The notes: generated by a model from the sequence alone, not told the origin. Shown: positions 23,311 through 35,129, numbered from the stretch's first letter. The stretch is DNA of 64,000 nucleotides from Trichobilharzia szidati (GCA_944472155.2 OX235279.1:159548199-159612198), one strand, 5' to 3'. Translations and numbers: made by a program.

Positions 23311-24330
23311 GTCCAGATCCTGTTGGGACTCTGGTTGTTTGGAGGGAAGAAACTTAGTGTGTGTTTGTGTGTGTGTGTGCATTGTTCTAGTCAATGTGGT
23401 TTACAAATAATCAACTTTAGATCTGAAAATCATTACTGTTCATTAGTTTGAAGAGTGTTAGGAACAAAAAGAATTCTTTTTTGTCTAACTGCAGCACAGA
23501 ATATTTGACAAGAAATGGGATTTTGTCCACTTTTCAGTAATTCCAAGAAATGGTAGCATTTTCCTTGGGAAAATTTGCCTATTCTGTTTGCCTCAATTAA
23601 TTATGTGACAAACACTAGGGAACAGCTGAAACAAGGGTCGTTAGATCTTTGATTGACTACTATTTTAAAATTTCCCGGTGGTGTTTCTGCTGTATCTGTC
23701 ATATGCACTTTTCTGAGTTCATTTATTCAGGGAATGGCTTCTATTTTTACGAGTTGATCACGGATTGATATCAGTTAGAGAACCATGGAAAACTTCTATT
23801 GTTTATTGAAATACGAAATTAGTGTGTTACAGCCACCAAGGGATGAGTCAATCAAAGTCTCTTAGTTTGTTTTCAAGAAGTGAGATACTGCCTGAACGTC
23901 CAGACTGAAGCAGGTGGTTGTTTTAAGAGGCTATCCGTCCCCGAGCCACTAGCTTGAAGGCTGATCTACAATGCAGTACTATGGAGCAGATTTAGGAGCT
24001 GTGTCCCATGGTTTCCAGTGACCGAAGCAGGTTCATATGCTGTTCTATCCGTTCGGATTCTGCAGCCCGACATTTTGGAATCAATCAGGGTGTTCTAACT
24101 CACCTAGGTAGACCAGTATGCCTACCAATCCTGTTGTAAGCGTTCATCCACCTTTTCACTTTCATGAGGAACACTCCTACCATGCAAATGTAGACGCGTG
24201 GACTTATGGCAACATTTATGGGGCAAATACTTAGCAACCCTTAGCTTGAAATAATTCACTAAATTATATTTTAGAACAGAAACCAGATATTTAAGGCTCA
24301 AAATGTCCTCTTGTGTAAGCAGACATAATC

Positions 24331-24331
<1 letters not shown>

Positions 24332-24374
<43 letters not shown>
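24332..24374. repeat. (TA)n microsatellite
   Basis: A pure alternating AT tract of about 43 bp. Confidence 0.95.
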
Positions 24375-24378
<4 letters not shown>

Positions 24379-24800
24379 GTTTCCACCTAGTGAATAGTTT
24401 GCCACAGTGATACATTTCAGTTCATTCATAGACACTATTTGTATACTATTCACTGAATCATAGCAATTGATTTAGTAGGGTGTCGTTTCACTGACCACAT
24501 TATAAGTATAAAATTAAACGTTAAAGGTTGAAATATTAGTGTTTATCATCTTACCCCTCCCTACCCCTTAGATAAGGGTTGACTGTTACCATATATAACG
24601 AACGCTTAAGTAGTTCACATTTTATAAATGAATATAATGACAGAAAAAATGTGGGTGTGTATGAAACACCAACAGAGGGTGTATGCGGAGAAATACAAAA
24701 AAAAGGCTGTCGTCGCTATCATACCCCGATAATGATTAATGATCTATTGCGCATTAGGTCTGTAGATGATAAGACTGAAAGTTACTTTGTTGTCACTGCA

Positions 24801-24803
<3 letters not shown>

Positions 24804-24840
<37 letters not shown>
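24804..24840. repeat. (TA)n microsatellite
   Basis: A pure alternating AT tract of about 37 bp. Confidence 0.95.
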
Positions 24841-24843
<3 letters not shown>

Positions 24844-25639
24844 AGGTTCGGTTTTGTAGACACAGTTCACCTGAACTGTGTGTGCTATTAATCAAAGTCA
24901 CCATTTTTTCGTATAATAGTTATCCAAATAATTCCATCCATTATGATGATACACTTAGAGTGTTCTCTAAATGACACAAAACGTGTCAGTGATTTACTGA
25001 CCCTTTTATTCTGTTTTAAATGATAATGTCCTTCCTACAAGTTTTACTCTGTGTGTTGCCTGTGTTTTTTGGTGAACGGCCAGCATGAAAATAACTGTAG
25101 CGCTAGTCGATTTTTGCACTTTATTGACTTGTAACCGACTATAGTGTTTATTTTTATACTTTTTTTTGCTTGTCAGATTAGTGGGATCCCGCCTTATTGT
25201 TGACTTGTTTTTTCCCACAGATTAGATTCATACTAGCATAGTGATATACTGTGGTAGATCCATCAGAAAATAAGCATAAAATAGCTTTCAATGATCAACA
25301 CTAAAGCACACGTCTGCTGAATTGAATGATATCGAAATAAAGGATGCTTTAGTCTGACGGGGTGTCCAAAAGATACCACTTTGGGGGACTACACGAAGAC
25401 ACTGGAACAAAATGACTCACTTTTGGTGATAAAAAGTGAAATTATCTTAGCCATGTAACACATGAAAACTTTCATATCTGTAGGTGTAAATCCACATGAG
25501 AAGAAACATTTTCTCGTAGAATGAGAATTACCTAATGGCGGAAAAGCAACTGAAAAAGGAAGACATCAATCAAAACGCCACTACTATCACTACACATAAG
25601 TATAGTTTAGACGAAATGACACATTAAATTAATATTGAT

Positions 25640-26005
25640 AGATAATGACTGGCAGTGAAATCCAGGATGACGCGCATTTCGTCCTGTTTGGGACTCGTCA
25701 TCTGCAGGCGGTTGCATTCCTCAGTGAGTGATGGCCTCCACACTGGGGCTCGAACCCAGTACCCGTAGTTTCAAACGTCAAAGCGCTATCCACTATATCG
25801 CTTAGGCCATAAGGGCTACCTCTTGCGCAACGGGTATCAGTAATTGTCTAATCCAATTTTGACTTTCCTATTGACTGAGTGGACTGAAGTGCCAAGCCTC
25901 CACTAGTCTACTTCAAGTTAAGTGATGAGACATCGTCGAAGCATCTGTACAAGAAGCCGACATGTCAACCTGACACCGCTAGCGAGGCGGTATGTCACTC
26001 ACCAA
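25640..26005 (-). repeat. F2 (Smα-like hammerhead element), inverted composite with tRNA-like segment
   Basis: Minus-strand order: a tRNA-like segment (from about 25805: a GATATAGTGGATAGC A-box-like part, then GGGTTCGAGCCCC as B box), then the hammerhead-like segment at about 25705-25650. The latter shows CAG, ATGACGA, a GTCC/GGAC stem, GAAA and TGCGCGTCATCCTGG. At about 25905-25985 the sequence turns to the opposite orientation with the family tail (CGTCGAAGCATCTGTACAAG, GACATGTCAACCTG). Smα is known as a tRNA-related schistosome repeat that carries a hammerhead. This copy fits that description, with an A at core position 3. Confidence 0.75.
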
Positions 26006-26009
26006 GAAA

Positions 26010-28679
26010 TAAGATAACATTAATAAGCATAACAATTAATAAATATTAACACCATTGGTAATTAGATTAATATAAACGCGAATAGATTTTAGACTTAAAT
26101 TTCACGGATCATTGAATTTAATCACAGTCTAGAATTTTATCAATAAATCAGGTTTCGTATATGATTTGCCTTCATGTGGGAGCACTCATGTCATCGTATT
26201 CCCACTAACCGTGACTCGCGGATTGTGAAATTATTGCAGCACATGTGGAATTCGGTCATCAAACTGCCACAGTCTAATCAACGTTACTTTGTTGAGTTGT
26301 TATATCTTTTCAAATTTTAGCTGAAACATTCAAAAGAGCATGCTTACTCTTTGATACTGTAAGGGACCAGTCCCTTTAGGTTTCTAATATATCCACATAA
26401 TATCTATGGGAGTTAATAAGTGGAAACAGGTTGTACAGTTTTGAGAAACTAATAAAAATGATGTGTGATAAACTGTCTGCATAAACTGAGTGATGACTAG
26501 GCTTTCGTACGTTTACAATGATTGATTAAGTTGATAAAATCCACAAAAGTTAACTCTGAATAAACCTTTCAGTACAGCGACTTCAAGTCATTTCCCTTTG
26601 GAGGCAAAAAACGCAGATATTAAGCAACAATTCACTAATTATACATCTCTAAGGTGTTTATAGAAAGCGGTTTCATTAAAAATTTGTTGTATAATGTGGC
26701 CTAGGACAAAAGAAAGGTTGGATGTGAGGTTAAGAACGTTACCCTTTAAAAGTAGACTCCGCCAAAGCACAGGAAAAATTATTTTTTATATTGACCGTTG
26801 CTCTAGGAACTTGATTTTTCGTGCTCGCTTGGAAACATCTACCGGTGTGGCTAAATGAAGGTGTAGTGAAATCCATCAACAGTTCGACATTAGACCACCA
26901 AGTTCAAAATGGCCAAAATGCCAGCATTTAAGAATCCTTCTCTATTATCTACCAGGTACCAAATAAATTGTCAAAAACATTCAGGTGCCGCATACTCCAA
27001 ACAGCATAGGCTATGGCAAGTCCAGCCACTACTAATACCCTGACCGGCCTTCAAAATAGACTATAAATTCATGAATTTGTATTATTATTTTTCGTAATTT
27101 TTCCGATACTCAGTGTGTATTGTTATGTTGATGCTGTAGAACCTTAATCCATTGATATTATTATTGATTCGATGCTATTTAGACAACATTAATGTTGTCA
27201 GTGACGCTAGTTGTTTCATTGTTATGTCTATATAACTGAGGGACCTGATGTTGAAGAAGTTATCGAAAAGAATATTCTTTGTTCAGTAACCATTCTTTTG
27301 AAAACACTTATACTCTGTTTTAATCGTGAAGACTACCCGATTTGGCTACAGATAATAATAATAATAATGATAATAATAATAATAATAGTAATAATAATAC
27401 TGATTTACTTTATTCCAAAAACAGTACTTGTGATACAGAATGGGATTTTCAGCATTAATCACAATATTGCATCTAATTTCCTCAAATTATAAATAAAAAT
27501 TAATCATACAGAAAATTTTCCACATTTACAATAGGGGTAATATAAAAAAAAACATGCAGCATATAAAATGAAAATAATAATAATGAAAGCAGCTAAGGTA
27601 GTGATAACAATACAAGTGGAAATTGCCGTGGGCTTGTTTCACACAGTATTGTCGATGCGGTATACAAATCCTTGCATGATTAAAAATATTGAATATAATG
27701 TTCTCTTTACATGATATGGTGAGGGGAAAACCAAAGATTACAGCAGTCATAGAGATCAGTTGGTGTTTGCAGTTATGAAAGTAAAAGCAAAGAAGCAACA
27801 GGGCCATAAATATAATAGAAATAATAAAAGTAGAACTTGAAGGGGGAGATTGTTTATTTACCAGATGAAAAAAGGTTAGTCAATTCTTGCCTGACGCTAT
27901 TTCCATCACATAAAATACGTGACACAGTTGACTAATAATTCTCTTTTGAACGGAAGCAAACATAGATGTAGGGGTATTCAAAGCTTGAATCCCCACTATG
28001 TTCCACTTGGGACACGAAAGAATAAAAAAGAAAACATTTACATAAGATTTAAGTTTGTCCTCTTTCGAATCGATTTTCATTACTATCCTTTGGTATTCAG
28101 ATTTTTCAGAAGGTAAGCAATCACTTGAAAAAGATGAGCTGATGAACACTAAGTACCTTCTCCTGACTGTGTAGTATTTGGTCAGAGCTTACAGTTGCAC
28201 ACCAGTTTACAATGAACACTAGCCAAAAAGAAAGACAACAACTAAGGAGTAATAGAGTTTAAACTCCTGATCAATATATTTCATCACCTCAAATTTCTTT
28301 TTCTTTCTTGTTCACGGTTGATTAACTTCATCAATTGTTTTGTCTTAAAATTCGACAGTACAATATCAATTATCAAGCAATGTTTAACAACATCTCATAT
28401 TTCACAATAACAAGTGACATTCTGTTTTCTCCTAAGCAGCAAACAACACCCATCTGAACAAAGGCTGTATACACTGATGTTTTTTTAAAAGAAATTTACA
28501 TCTTGATTGAACTAGTAAGAATTTCTTGTTTTTTTTAATCACATATTGATTTGAGAAGGGAACAAGAAGCAAAATTATTTATTTATTTATCACTCATTTT
28601 TCGATTCTTTTATCTAGAATAAGCCTGAATTTCCACTGAACTCAGTGAAAGAAGAAAAAAAAGTTACAGACAGGGAAGA
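26010..28679. other. Upstream region of the gene; mostly unclassified
   Basis: An (AAT)n-type tract lies at 27351-27401. A small plus-strand piece at about 27975-28035 (AAGCTTGAATCC, ATGTTCCACTTGGGACACG) is an isolated SINE-A/LINE tail. Directly before the coding start, 28600-28679 is a purine-rich leader with a possible acceptor at CACTGAACTCAG, so a 5' untranslated exon may exist. I see no reliable promoter element. Confidence 0.4.
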
Positions 28680-28963
28680 ATGATGAAACGCAAGCTTATT
28701 GATCACTGCTGCCACTACCTCAAGTTGACTCTCGTGTACATAATTTGTGTTCATCTGATAAACTGTGACAAAGTATCAAATCCAAATGTTGAGCTGAACC
28801 GGAATTCAGACAAATCGGCGTCAAGTACAGTCAATGCTACGAAGCACAGTGCACAGAACAGTAATAAAGATGTCCCTGTACATGGTGTCGGTTTACAAGC
28901 AGCAGCCGCGGCAGTTTCAGCGGCTGGATTAGTCGGCGGTGGAGTTGGATCCTCTGCAAATAA
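28680..28963 (+). CDS. Exon 1 of a secreted or membrane Ig-domain protein (ROR-like receptor candidate)
   Basis: This is the first coding exon. The ATG at 28680 (a second follows at once) opens MMKRKLIDHCC, a basic start, then the hydrophobic run LTLVYIICVHLINC at residues 16-29, a credible signal peptide. After it comes a Ser/Asn-rich stretch with one N-glycosylation sequon (NAT, residues 52-54) and an Ala/Gly-rich low-complexity end (residues 69-93). A consensus donor GTAAGC follows at 28964. The stop that would close the frame uses the TAA within that donor, which supports splicing here. The exon holds 94 full codons plus two bases (phase 2). That phase joins in frame to the microexon at 43813, or directly to an Ig exon starting at 52921. 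The link to the Ig exons is inferred from phase and strand and is not proven by sequence alone. The low-complexity body shows no known domain. Confidence 0.65.
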
Positions 28964-29049
28964 GTAAGCAGAATTTTTATTAACAGTAATGATGTACCAC
29001 TACTTTTTGCTTTGGCTATAAAGTAATTTATACGTAAATTGATGCTTCA

Positions 29050-29885
29050 GTACTATTATTACTTTACTCCTCTGCGTTCCCAGCGGAGCATAGGGTTTCA
29101 AACTACAGCTTTGAAGTTTCGGTAGAAATGGCGTCTATTTTTACGGGTAGGGTTGTTAGCCTCAAGCCCAGCCTCCTTTCTGTACTGATCTTACTACTTA
29201 ATTAGCTGCTCTATCTCCCGCGTGAAGTGGTATAATAAGGTGAGCAATATTGAGGTTACGCCTCGGTCGAGTGCTAGGTAAGGCGGAGAAATCAGTCGAC
29301 GAGACTGTGAAATAACATCGACTGAGATGGTTGGGACATGTGTTACGTATGCCTAGTCATCGCCTTCCTCGACAATGGGCAATGTTAACTGATATATGGT
29401 CAGGCTGTAAAAGAGATAGCGGCGGTCAAACGAAAACACGGCACCAGTCAATGAAATCCACAACAGTTAGTCTAAGCCACGTAGGAAGATGTAGACTTCC
29501 TGGTTGGGGTCCTCGGGACGGTAAAAGCCAATGGTTGGAAACAATTGGTGACATGGCTCAAAATCGTTCTCAACGCCTGGCGCAGATGCATCTACTCCTT
29601 GTGACTTATGATTTCCAATTAAACTGTTTTGTTCTTCATTATTACTACTCCTTTGTCTCACACCTCTGTTTACTGTCTCTGATATGCATTTCTTCTACTT
29701 TCTTCTCTTGCTTTGTGTGCTACATGGAGTGTGGCGACTTGAACTGCCGCACATATGTGCAAAGTTCTATGTCGAAAACCGACCGACTTAATTAGCGAGG
29801 TATAGGAATGCGCTGGCCGGGGATTGAAGCCCAAACCACCTGCATGGTTGACGAGCATTCTCCCTCGGGATCGCTGACTATACTT
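29050..29885 (-). repeat. SINE-A split by a LINE insertion
   Basis: The SINE is on the minus strand. Its tail and body are at 29050-29205 (CCTCTGCGTTCCCAGCGGAG, TTTTTACGGGTAGGG) and its tRNA-like head is at 29796-29885 (GCGAGGTATAGGAATGCG, GGCCGGGGATTG, GGTTGACGAGCATTC). The halves are separated by 580 bp of LINE sequence. ACTTAATTAG occurs on both sides (29196-29205 and 29786-29795), as expected for a target-site duplication. Confidence 0.8.
29206..29785 (+). mobile_element. Second non-LTR retrotransposon family, 5'-truncated insertion
   Basis: The plus strand encodes the C-terminal end of a reverse-transcriptase polyprotein. It reads GHVLRMPSHRLPRQW at about 29334-29378, then a GG-containing linker, VGRCRLPGWGPRDGKSQW at about 29485-29540, and LETIGDMAQNRSQRL. 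This is the well-conserved terminal block of a family distinct from the abundant RTE copies. The remainder is 3' untranslated sequence ending ATGTCGAAAACCGACCG. The insert is flanked by the 10-bp duplication ACTTAATTAG, so its borders are well defined. Only the 3' end is present, and one frame stays open from 29331 to 29795. Confidence 0.8.
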
Positions 29886-30269
29886 CAGTAGACAACTTAT
29901 GATAATTGAAAAAGCGTCTTAAACTCCAGTTTTGAAAAAGAGTCAGCTTTATTAATTATGCATTCTTGACTTCTGTAGACTCAGTGACATCAACTTCTAT
30001 TATTAAATATTAAAATGTTTGTGTTTCACCTCCAGTGGATTTCTAGAAAGTTATTGGGAACTAAATAAAAGTATACTCGGAAATGGCATAAAATCAGGAC
30101 GCTAATAAAATTTAAACGATTCTGATGACAGTAACCATTGAATACCAGTAGTTAAGCTAAGACACAATTGCTCATTTAAAAAGTCTGAGGAAAGTCATCC
30201 CACATACTTGCTTAACGTGGGCAAGCAAGATAGACCTTCAGTACACTGAAATCATTGCGGAGATCTGTA

Positions 30270-30775
30270 ACACCCGTCACCAGGAACATGATCCGAATTT
30301 TCCGCAGTAATGTTAAGTCAGTAAGTGCTTCTAAATGGTTAAGAGACTTTGCGTACACGCGTCATGCAAAGCGTTTCTAGAAGTCTACTGCAGACTTCGA
30401 TAAATACCTGACTTCACTGTTTCGATACTGAAGATCAGATGGCGTGCCAGAAAGGGTAAGCAGCAAGGAAATCTAGCGGTGCAACAAACCAATCAAGAAC
30501 CTTCAGCCCAACAAATACATCGAAGAAAAAGAATTGAGGTAGATTGGACACACAGTGAGACGACTGTTGAGGGACATCCCGCAACAGGACATAGCTTGAG
30601 TGCAACTCGACTGCACCCAATAGTTTCATGGAAGAGAATATATGAAGAGGAAATGAAGGATTGTGGGCGGTCTTGGAGTTAGCTTAAATTAAAAAAATAC
30701 TGCAGAGAAATCAGTAAAGTGGAGATTCGCTGCTGAAGAGATGTGTTTCACTCGGAACCCTAAGAACGAATGATA
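30270..30775 (+). mobile_element. RTE-like retrotransposon, 3' fragment
   Basis: Landmarks in order: AACATGATCCGAATTTTCCG, AGACTTCGATAAATACCTGA, GAAGATCAGATGGCG, GAAGAAAAAGAATTGAGGT with GGACACACAGTGAG, then the end GATGTGTTTCACTCGGAACC. It has several shifts and lacks a clear (AAT)n tail. Confidence 0.7.
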
Positions 30776-30954
30776 TTAATTAGTATGTAATTGTGTTACC
30801 ATGACTTGTTTCTTTCTTTCTGGTAATTTTGAAGAATACATTCAATACAACTAGTTAACTTTAATGCTTTAAGCAAAATGCACACAACAAGACAAACCAG
30901 TAGAGTAGATAAGAAGTGACTAGTGTTAGATCCTGCTTTTTTTTAGCGAAAAAT

Positions 30955-31140
30955 CTACTATGTCTGTGGTTCAGTCGAAGAATTCTCGTTAACCAACTCA
31001 TGTGGTCTGGAGTTCGATCCCCGGCTAATGTACTCCTAAATCACGCTTAGGCGGTGGTAAGCCCACGCGACTAGCAACCTCACTCAGGAAAAAAGGACAC
31101 CTGTAACCGAAACTTTAAAGCTTGAAGCCTTATGTCGCCC
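30955..31140 (+). repeat. SINE-A, worn copy with recognisable head
   Basis: The head reads GTGGTTCAGTCGAAGAATTC, then AACTCATGTGG and GGAGTTCGATCCCCGG (B box). The body is AGGCGGTGGTAAGCCC, and the tail is TTTAAAGCTTGAAGCC. It stops before the LINE-like end, where an F1 element follows. Confidence 0.65.
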
Positions 31141-31164
31141 TCAGAAGGCGAAGGAACTATGTAT

Positions 31165-31415
31165 ATCACATAGGGAACCACTGAAAAAAACATGTACTGG
31201 GGTAATGGAAAGCTGTCGTCGACAGTCGTCGACAGTACTCACCAGCTGGTGGTCAAACTCAGAACCTCCAGGTTACAAGTCAAGCGCGTAGACCATTCAG
31301 TCTCAAACTAGAACGAAACATCTGTCCAGTACTCCCCAGTATTCAGTGGTTCACTAGATGATATCAATCCGCGGCCAGACTAGAAACAAATGAACTCCCT
31401 GCAAACTAGCTCTTG
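31165..31415. repeat. F1 inverted composite with a short internal duplication
   Basis: 31165-31295 is F1 in reverse (TGTACTGGGGTAATGG, CCTCCAGGTTACAAGTC). 31296-31415 is forward (AACTAGAACGAAACATCTG, TCCAGTACTCCCCAG). GTCGTCGACA is duplicated at 31214-31233. The end ACTCCCTGCAAACTAGCTC is the usual F1 terminus. Confidence 0.65.
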
Positions 31416-31419
31416 GAGA

Positions 31420-33177
31420 TTAGATACATATAATAAAAGCTCTTGTCCATGAGTCACCAGACACTAACCTCCTTATATCTACTAACCGAACAGGGCTTTA
31501 TTATTTTCTCCCCTCAGTGCAGTATTGATACCAACTTTATTTATGTTATCATGTTAAAAATATATATAAAAACAAATTATTCCATGAGTTTAATTTTGAT
31601 TTAATTACCATAAGCACTGGAAGACCAATTTTCACGGGTGATCTCGAAGAATGATATGAGTGAATAATATGAATGGAGAGAGAGGAGAGGGTGAGAGACA
31701 GTAATATGGTTAAATAAACTTCAACATAAACTTCAAGTACTTGAATTCAATTTCATCGCGTTTAACTCATTCACATCATTGTCATCACGGTATCTCATTT
31801 AACTTATTCAATTATGTGAGTGTTTATGTGTGTGTGAATAGGCATTTTCTTGTTATTATACGAGTTTTTGGTATTCATAGATAGAGAGGTATTATACAAT
31901 ACTTGTGTTAAGGAATACACTTGCACAACACTTGCAGATTTCACACACATACACACACACTTGAGTATAAACGATGGATAAATGTTTTGATAAGTGAATC
32001 CGATTAGAACAGGTTAATGTGAGAAGTACTTGAAAACTATGTGGCATTGGACATTGAGTAGGGAATGTTGTTTATTTGTCCAATGACTAATCTTGTGGTG
32101 TAAGCGGCGGGAAACAAGACTTTTTCTTATTTTTGAAGACGACACAGAATGCTGCTGCAATTGAACCTTGTTCTCAGATGTAGAAAAAAAAGTGAACCGA
32201 AAAAAAATGCTAAAAGAAAAATATTATCATTATTATTACTATTATTAGTAGTAGTAACAGTAAAGTGCGTGTGAGAAAATTCCGAGACGAATGAGTCACT
32301 AAGACTTGATGGTAGATACACGCGCGAGCACGCAAACACACAAACGCACATGCAGAAGGCATTTATAATGCATCCTTTATGAAAGCAGACAATTATCTGA
32401 AAACCGGTCAGAGTATATTCGACATGTTTTATTGGTTTATTTCGCTGACTCAATTTAATACTTCACTATATACACTACTTAGTAGTCACTTCACTCCGTT
32501 ACTAGCTAGAAAAGGTAACTTGAGAGTGGGTGAATATATATATATAGATGTCTACTCGCTAAAAGAAAGACTGAGTCAGCATTCACTACTCTAATTCACT
32601 TATGATGTTGAGAGTTTATACTGCCCAAGGGAAAATTCCCTTTTTTTTCTCTCTCTCTCAATTCTTTCATTTAGCTGATAATGCAAGAAACAGGCAAATA
32701 GTCGAATGGATAGACAAACTGATGAATAAAATCCCAAAAAATAAAAGAAGAAATTTAATAGATATCCGTCTGAAAAATCTCCATTCATTGATAAATCTGT
32801 CTATCTATCTATATATCTATATAGCAATATCGAAAAGCGGTTGCAGACAGAGTTGTTTTTATTTTATTTATTTTTTTGCAGTGGGAAAACAATTCTTATC
32901 TCATGTTCATTTAGCTAATTACACGTGAGGTGACTTCGTCTATCTTTGTGTTAAGTGAATCTGCTTAGACAATTCTCTCGCATTGAAATTTTTAATGATT
33001 ATAATCCAATTAGAGAAGATAAACGCTTTGAAATACAGTTGTAAAACTGAATTTGAAAACAATTCGTATAAAATGATGGTTTGTAGGGAATTCATGGGTT
33101 TGTATTCCGATCACAGATTGATATCATTTAGAGAAATATTGAGAAATGGCACTCTTTACAAACTAATACTTGCAAAT
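31420..33177. other. AT-rich intron sequence, nothing coding
   Basis: It includes GA-, CA- and TATA-rich patches (31675-31700, 31945-31962, 32535-32545) and an F1 scrap at about 33085-33150 (GATCACAGATTGATATCATT). No gene is supported. Confidence 0.4.
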
Positions 33178-33705
33178 TACAGGATTTTTCCATGAACTGC
33201 CGTCGGTTAGAATACCACTGGAAAACCACCAGGGAGTACTGGACAGCCAGTTGTTTCGTCAGCCTAGTTTGGGACTCTCCAACAGTACGCAATCACCCCC
33301 AAAGTTTGAACCCGCGACCTTCTGGTTGCAAGGTGCGCTTGTACACCCAAGTAACTACCTACTTGAATAAAGCCAGTCACTAGTGAGCAAGTTATTCTCT
33401 TTCTCACCAGTATCTAACTACCAGGCAAAGTTCTATTGGGAAGTCATGACCAGTGGTGTTGCACCAGCTTGGGTGTGAGGAACACATACTCGCTACCGAT
33501 GACAGTGGCTGATGGTGGCCGGCCATCGGACTTCAACCCAGTGGCTGAATGGTCACTGAGCTTCTCTACTAACCCTAAGGTCGTGCTTCCTATGCCGGGT
33601 GAAGTCACTGGTGCGCACTGCTTCAAGATTCCCAAACAAGCACCTAACAATCGTCTAGTACTCTCCGGTTTTCAGTGGTACTCTAACCCGACCAATTCGT
33701 GATAA
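33178..33705. repeat. F1 inverted composite
   Basis: 33178-33420 is F1 in reverse: CCATGAACTGCCGTCGG, GAGTACTGGACAGCC, CTTCTGGTTGCAAGG, GCCAGTCACTAGTGAGC. From 33430 to 33705 it is forward: GGGAAGTCATGACCAGTGG, CAGTGGCTGAATGG, TCCGGTTTTCAGTGG. The halves meet at their inner ends as in the 42262-43075 composite. Confidence 0.7.
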
Positions 33706-34329
33706 AACCTTTAATTAAAACATCATTTTAGATAAACGATGAGTGGTATTATCTTAAAGCCCTTAACGAATGCACCGTAACTTAAAATAATATATTCAAA
33801 CAATAAAAACTAATACGCATTACACAAAAAATAACTTTCTTCATCAAGTGGCCTAGCAGACAACTGTTTAGCATCTGAAACGCTAGGTGATGGGTTCCAG
33901 CCCAAGCGGGAAAACCATCATTCACCGAGGATACAGGTGAATCTAGTTGCTGTGCAGGATATCAGAAAAAATACGTATTCTGATATCCTTTTGGTGGTCA
34001 CGGTCAACTGAATAACACTAACTTAATAACTGAAGACGGGTACAAAGGTTAGAACTAGCGTCCTCTGCCGACTGAAAGATCTCTGACAATGCAAACAAGT
34101 GTCACTTATTTATCAGTTGTGAAATGCATTCAGTTTTACCATCTCTTAGTTCTTGCCTGAGAGGATTTACCTATCAGATCTTCATAATTACTAAAGTATT
34201 TTTGATAGATCAAAAAAAGAAATATCAGCCATCTAGAGTTATGAAATTCGTTTAAGTAAATATAAGAAGTCACATACTACTGATTGGTTGAAATGAGTAG
34301 CTGAGTACCCCTCAAATTAAACAGCAGTA
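33706..34329. other. Nothing recognised
   Basis: 33845-33910 has a weak SINE-head-like string (AGTGGCCTAGCAGACAACTG, TGATGGGTTCCAGCCC), too worn to assign. A short exact hairpin occurs at 33957-33987 (GATATCAGAA / TTCTGATATC). Confidence 0.35.
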
Positions 34330-34560
34330 CATGGTAGCACAGTGGTAGAGTGATCGCTAACCATGCACATGGTCCGGGGTTCGATCCATGGCCTACGCTC
34401 CCCACCACTTTACCTCGCTAAGCCAGTGATAAAAAGCCGGTAAAGAGGATAGGTTGGGCATGAGGAAAGCAACCCCGTCCTGTAAAAATAAACATTGCTA
34501 CAGAAACTTCAATCCTCTAGCTTGAAGTCCTATATTCCACTGGGAACGTGAAGGAATAAA
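34330..34560 (+). repeat. SINE-A, reference copy
   Basis: This is the best-preserved SINE-A. Its head is tRNA-like: GGTAGCACAGTGGTAGAGTG (A box), then GGGGTTCGATCC (B box). The body is TAGGTTGGGCATGAGG, AACCCCGTCCTGTAAAAAT, AGAAACTTCAATCC. The 3' end, CTTGAAGTCCTATATTCC, ACTGGGAACGTGAAGG and AATAAAAAAG, matches the end of the RTE LINE. Confidence 0.85.
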
Positions 34561-35129
34561 AAAGAAAGAAGCTGGATAGAAGTGACATAAACACCGGACG
34601 GCCGCCTCGATGGTTTGAGTTCAAGATCATCCGCTCAGAGCGTTGAGTTAAATCAAACCACCCGAATTCTGTCTACCTAACTGGGTGAACTGGTAATATA
34701 CTCGATCAGATCTGAAACTTGAATTCGCTTTTTTTGCTGTTTACACAATTCCAGGTGAAATTTCACGACAGTTTCCTTTGCAGGGCAGAATTATTCAGAT
34801 AGCAATATATGATAAAGTTAAAATTAAAATAAACAGTCTGAGCGTAATAATTTAATCATTTTTAGTGAAAATGTTCATAAATTCTATGATTAACAGCCAA
34901 CTGCCAATAATCATTAGATCTACAAAATATTGCATGAACAGATTTATTTAGATGAATAGCATATTTCTTCTAAATTTGCAGCTGCACAATCATTTCTAGC
35001 CTGTAATGATAATAATAATTTTGTAGCAAATGGAAAAGTACATATCTGATCTGGCTTGAGACGTTTATTTGACTGCAGTAAACTAGAGTCTCAGGTGGAA
35101 AATGAGTTTTCCCACCAACGTATAATGTT

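Larger units (their letters stand above)
23311..25639. other. Mixed sequence: F1 scrap and two (TA)n tracts
   Basis: 23738-23790 carries an F1 end piece (ACGAGTTGATCACGGATTGA). 23800-24180 is non-random, GC-richer sequence that may be part of an unplaced repeat. Two long (TA)n tracts follow and are listed separately. Protein frames across the TA tracts are not genes. Confidence 0.4.

Noticed and set aside
34330..34410. tRNA gene candidates (A- and B-box pairs, also at 50520, 53297, 60882, 41190, 55120)
   Set aside because: All sit at fixed positions in dispersed repeats (SINE-A, SINE-B, F1). None folds into a complete cloverleaf with a paired acceptor stem on inspection, so no functional tRNA gene is called.
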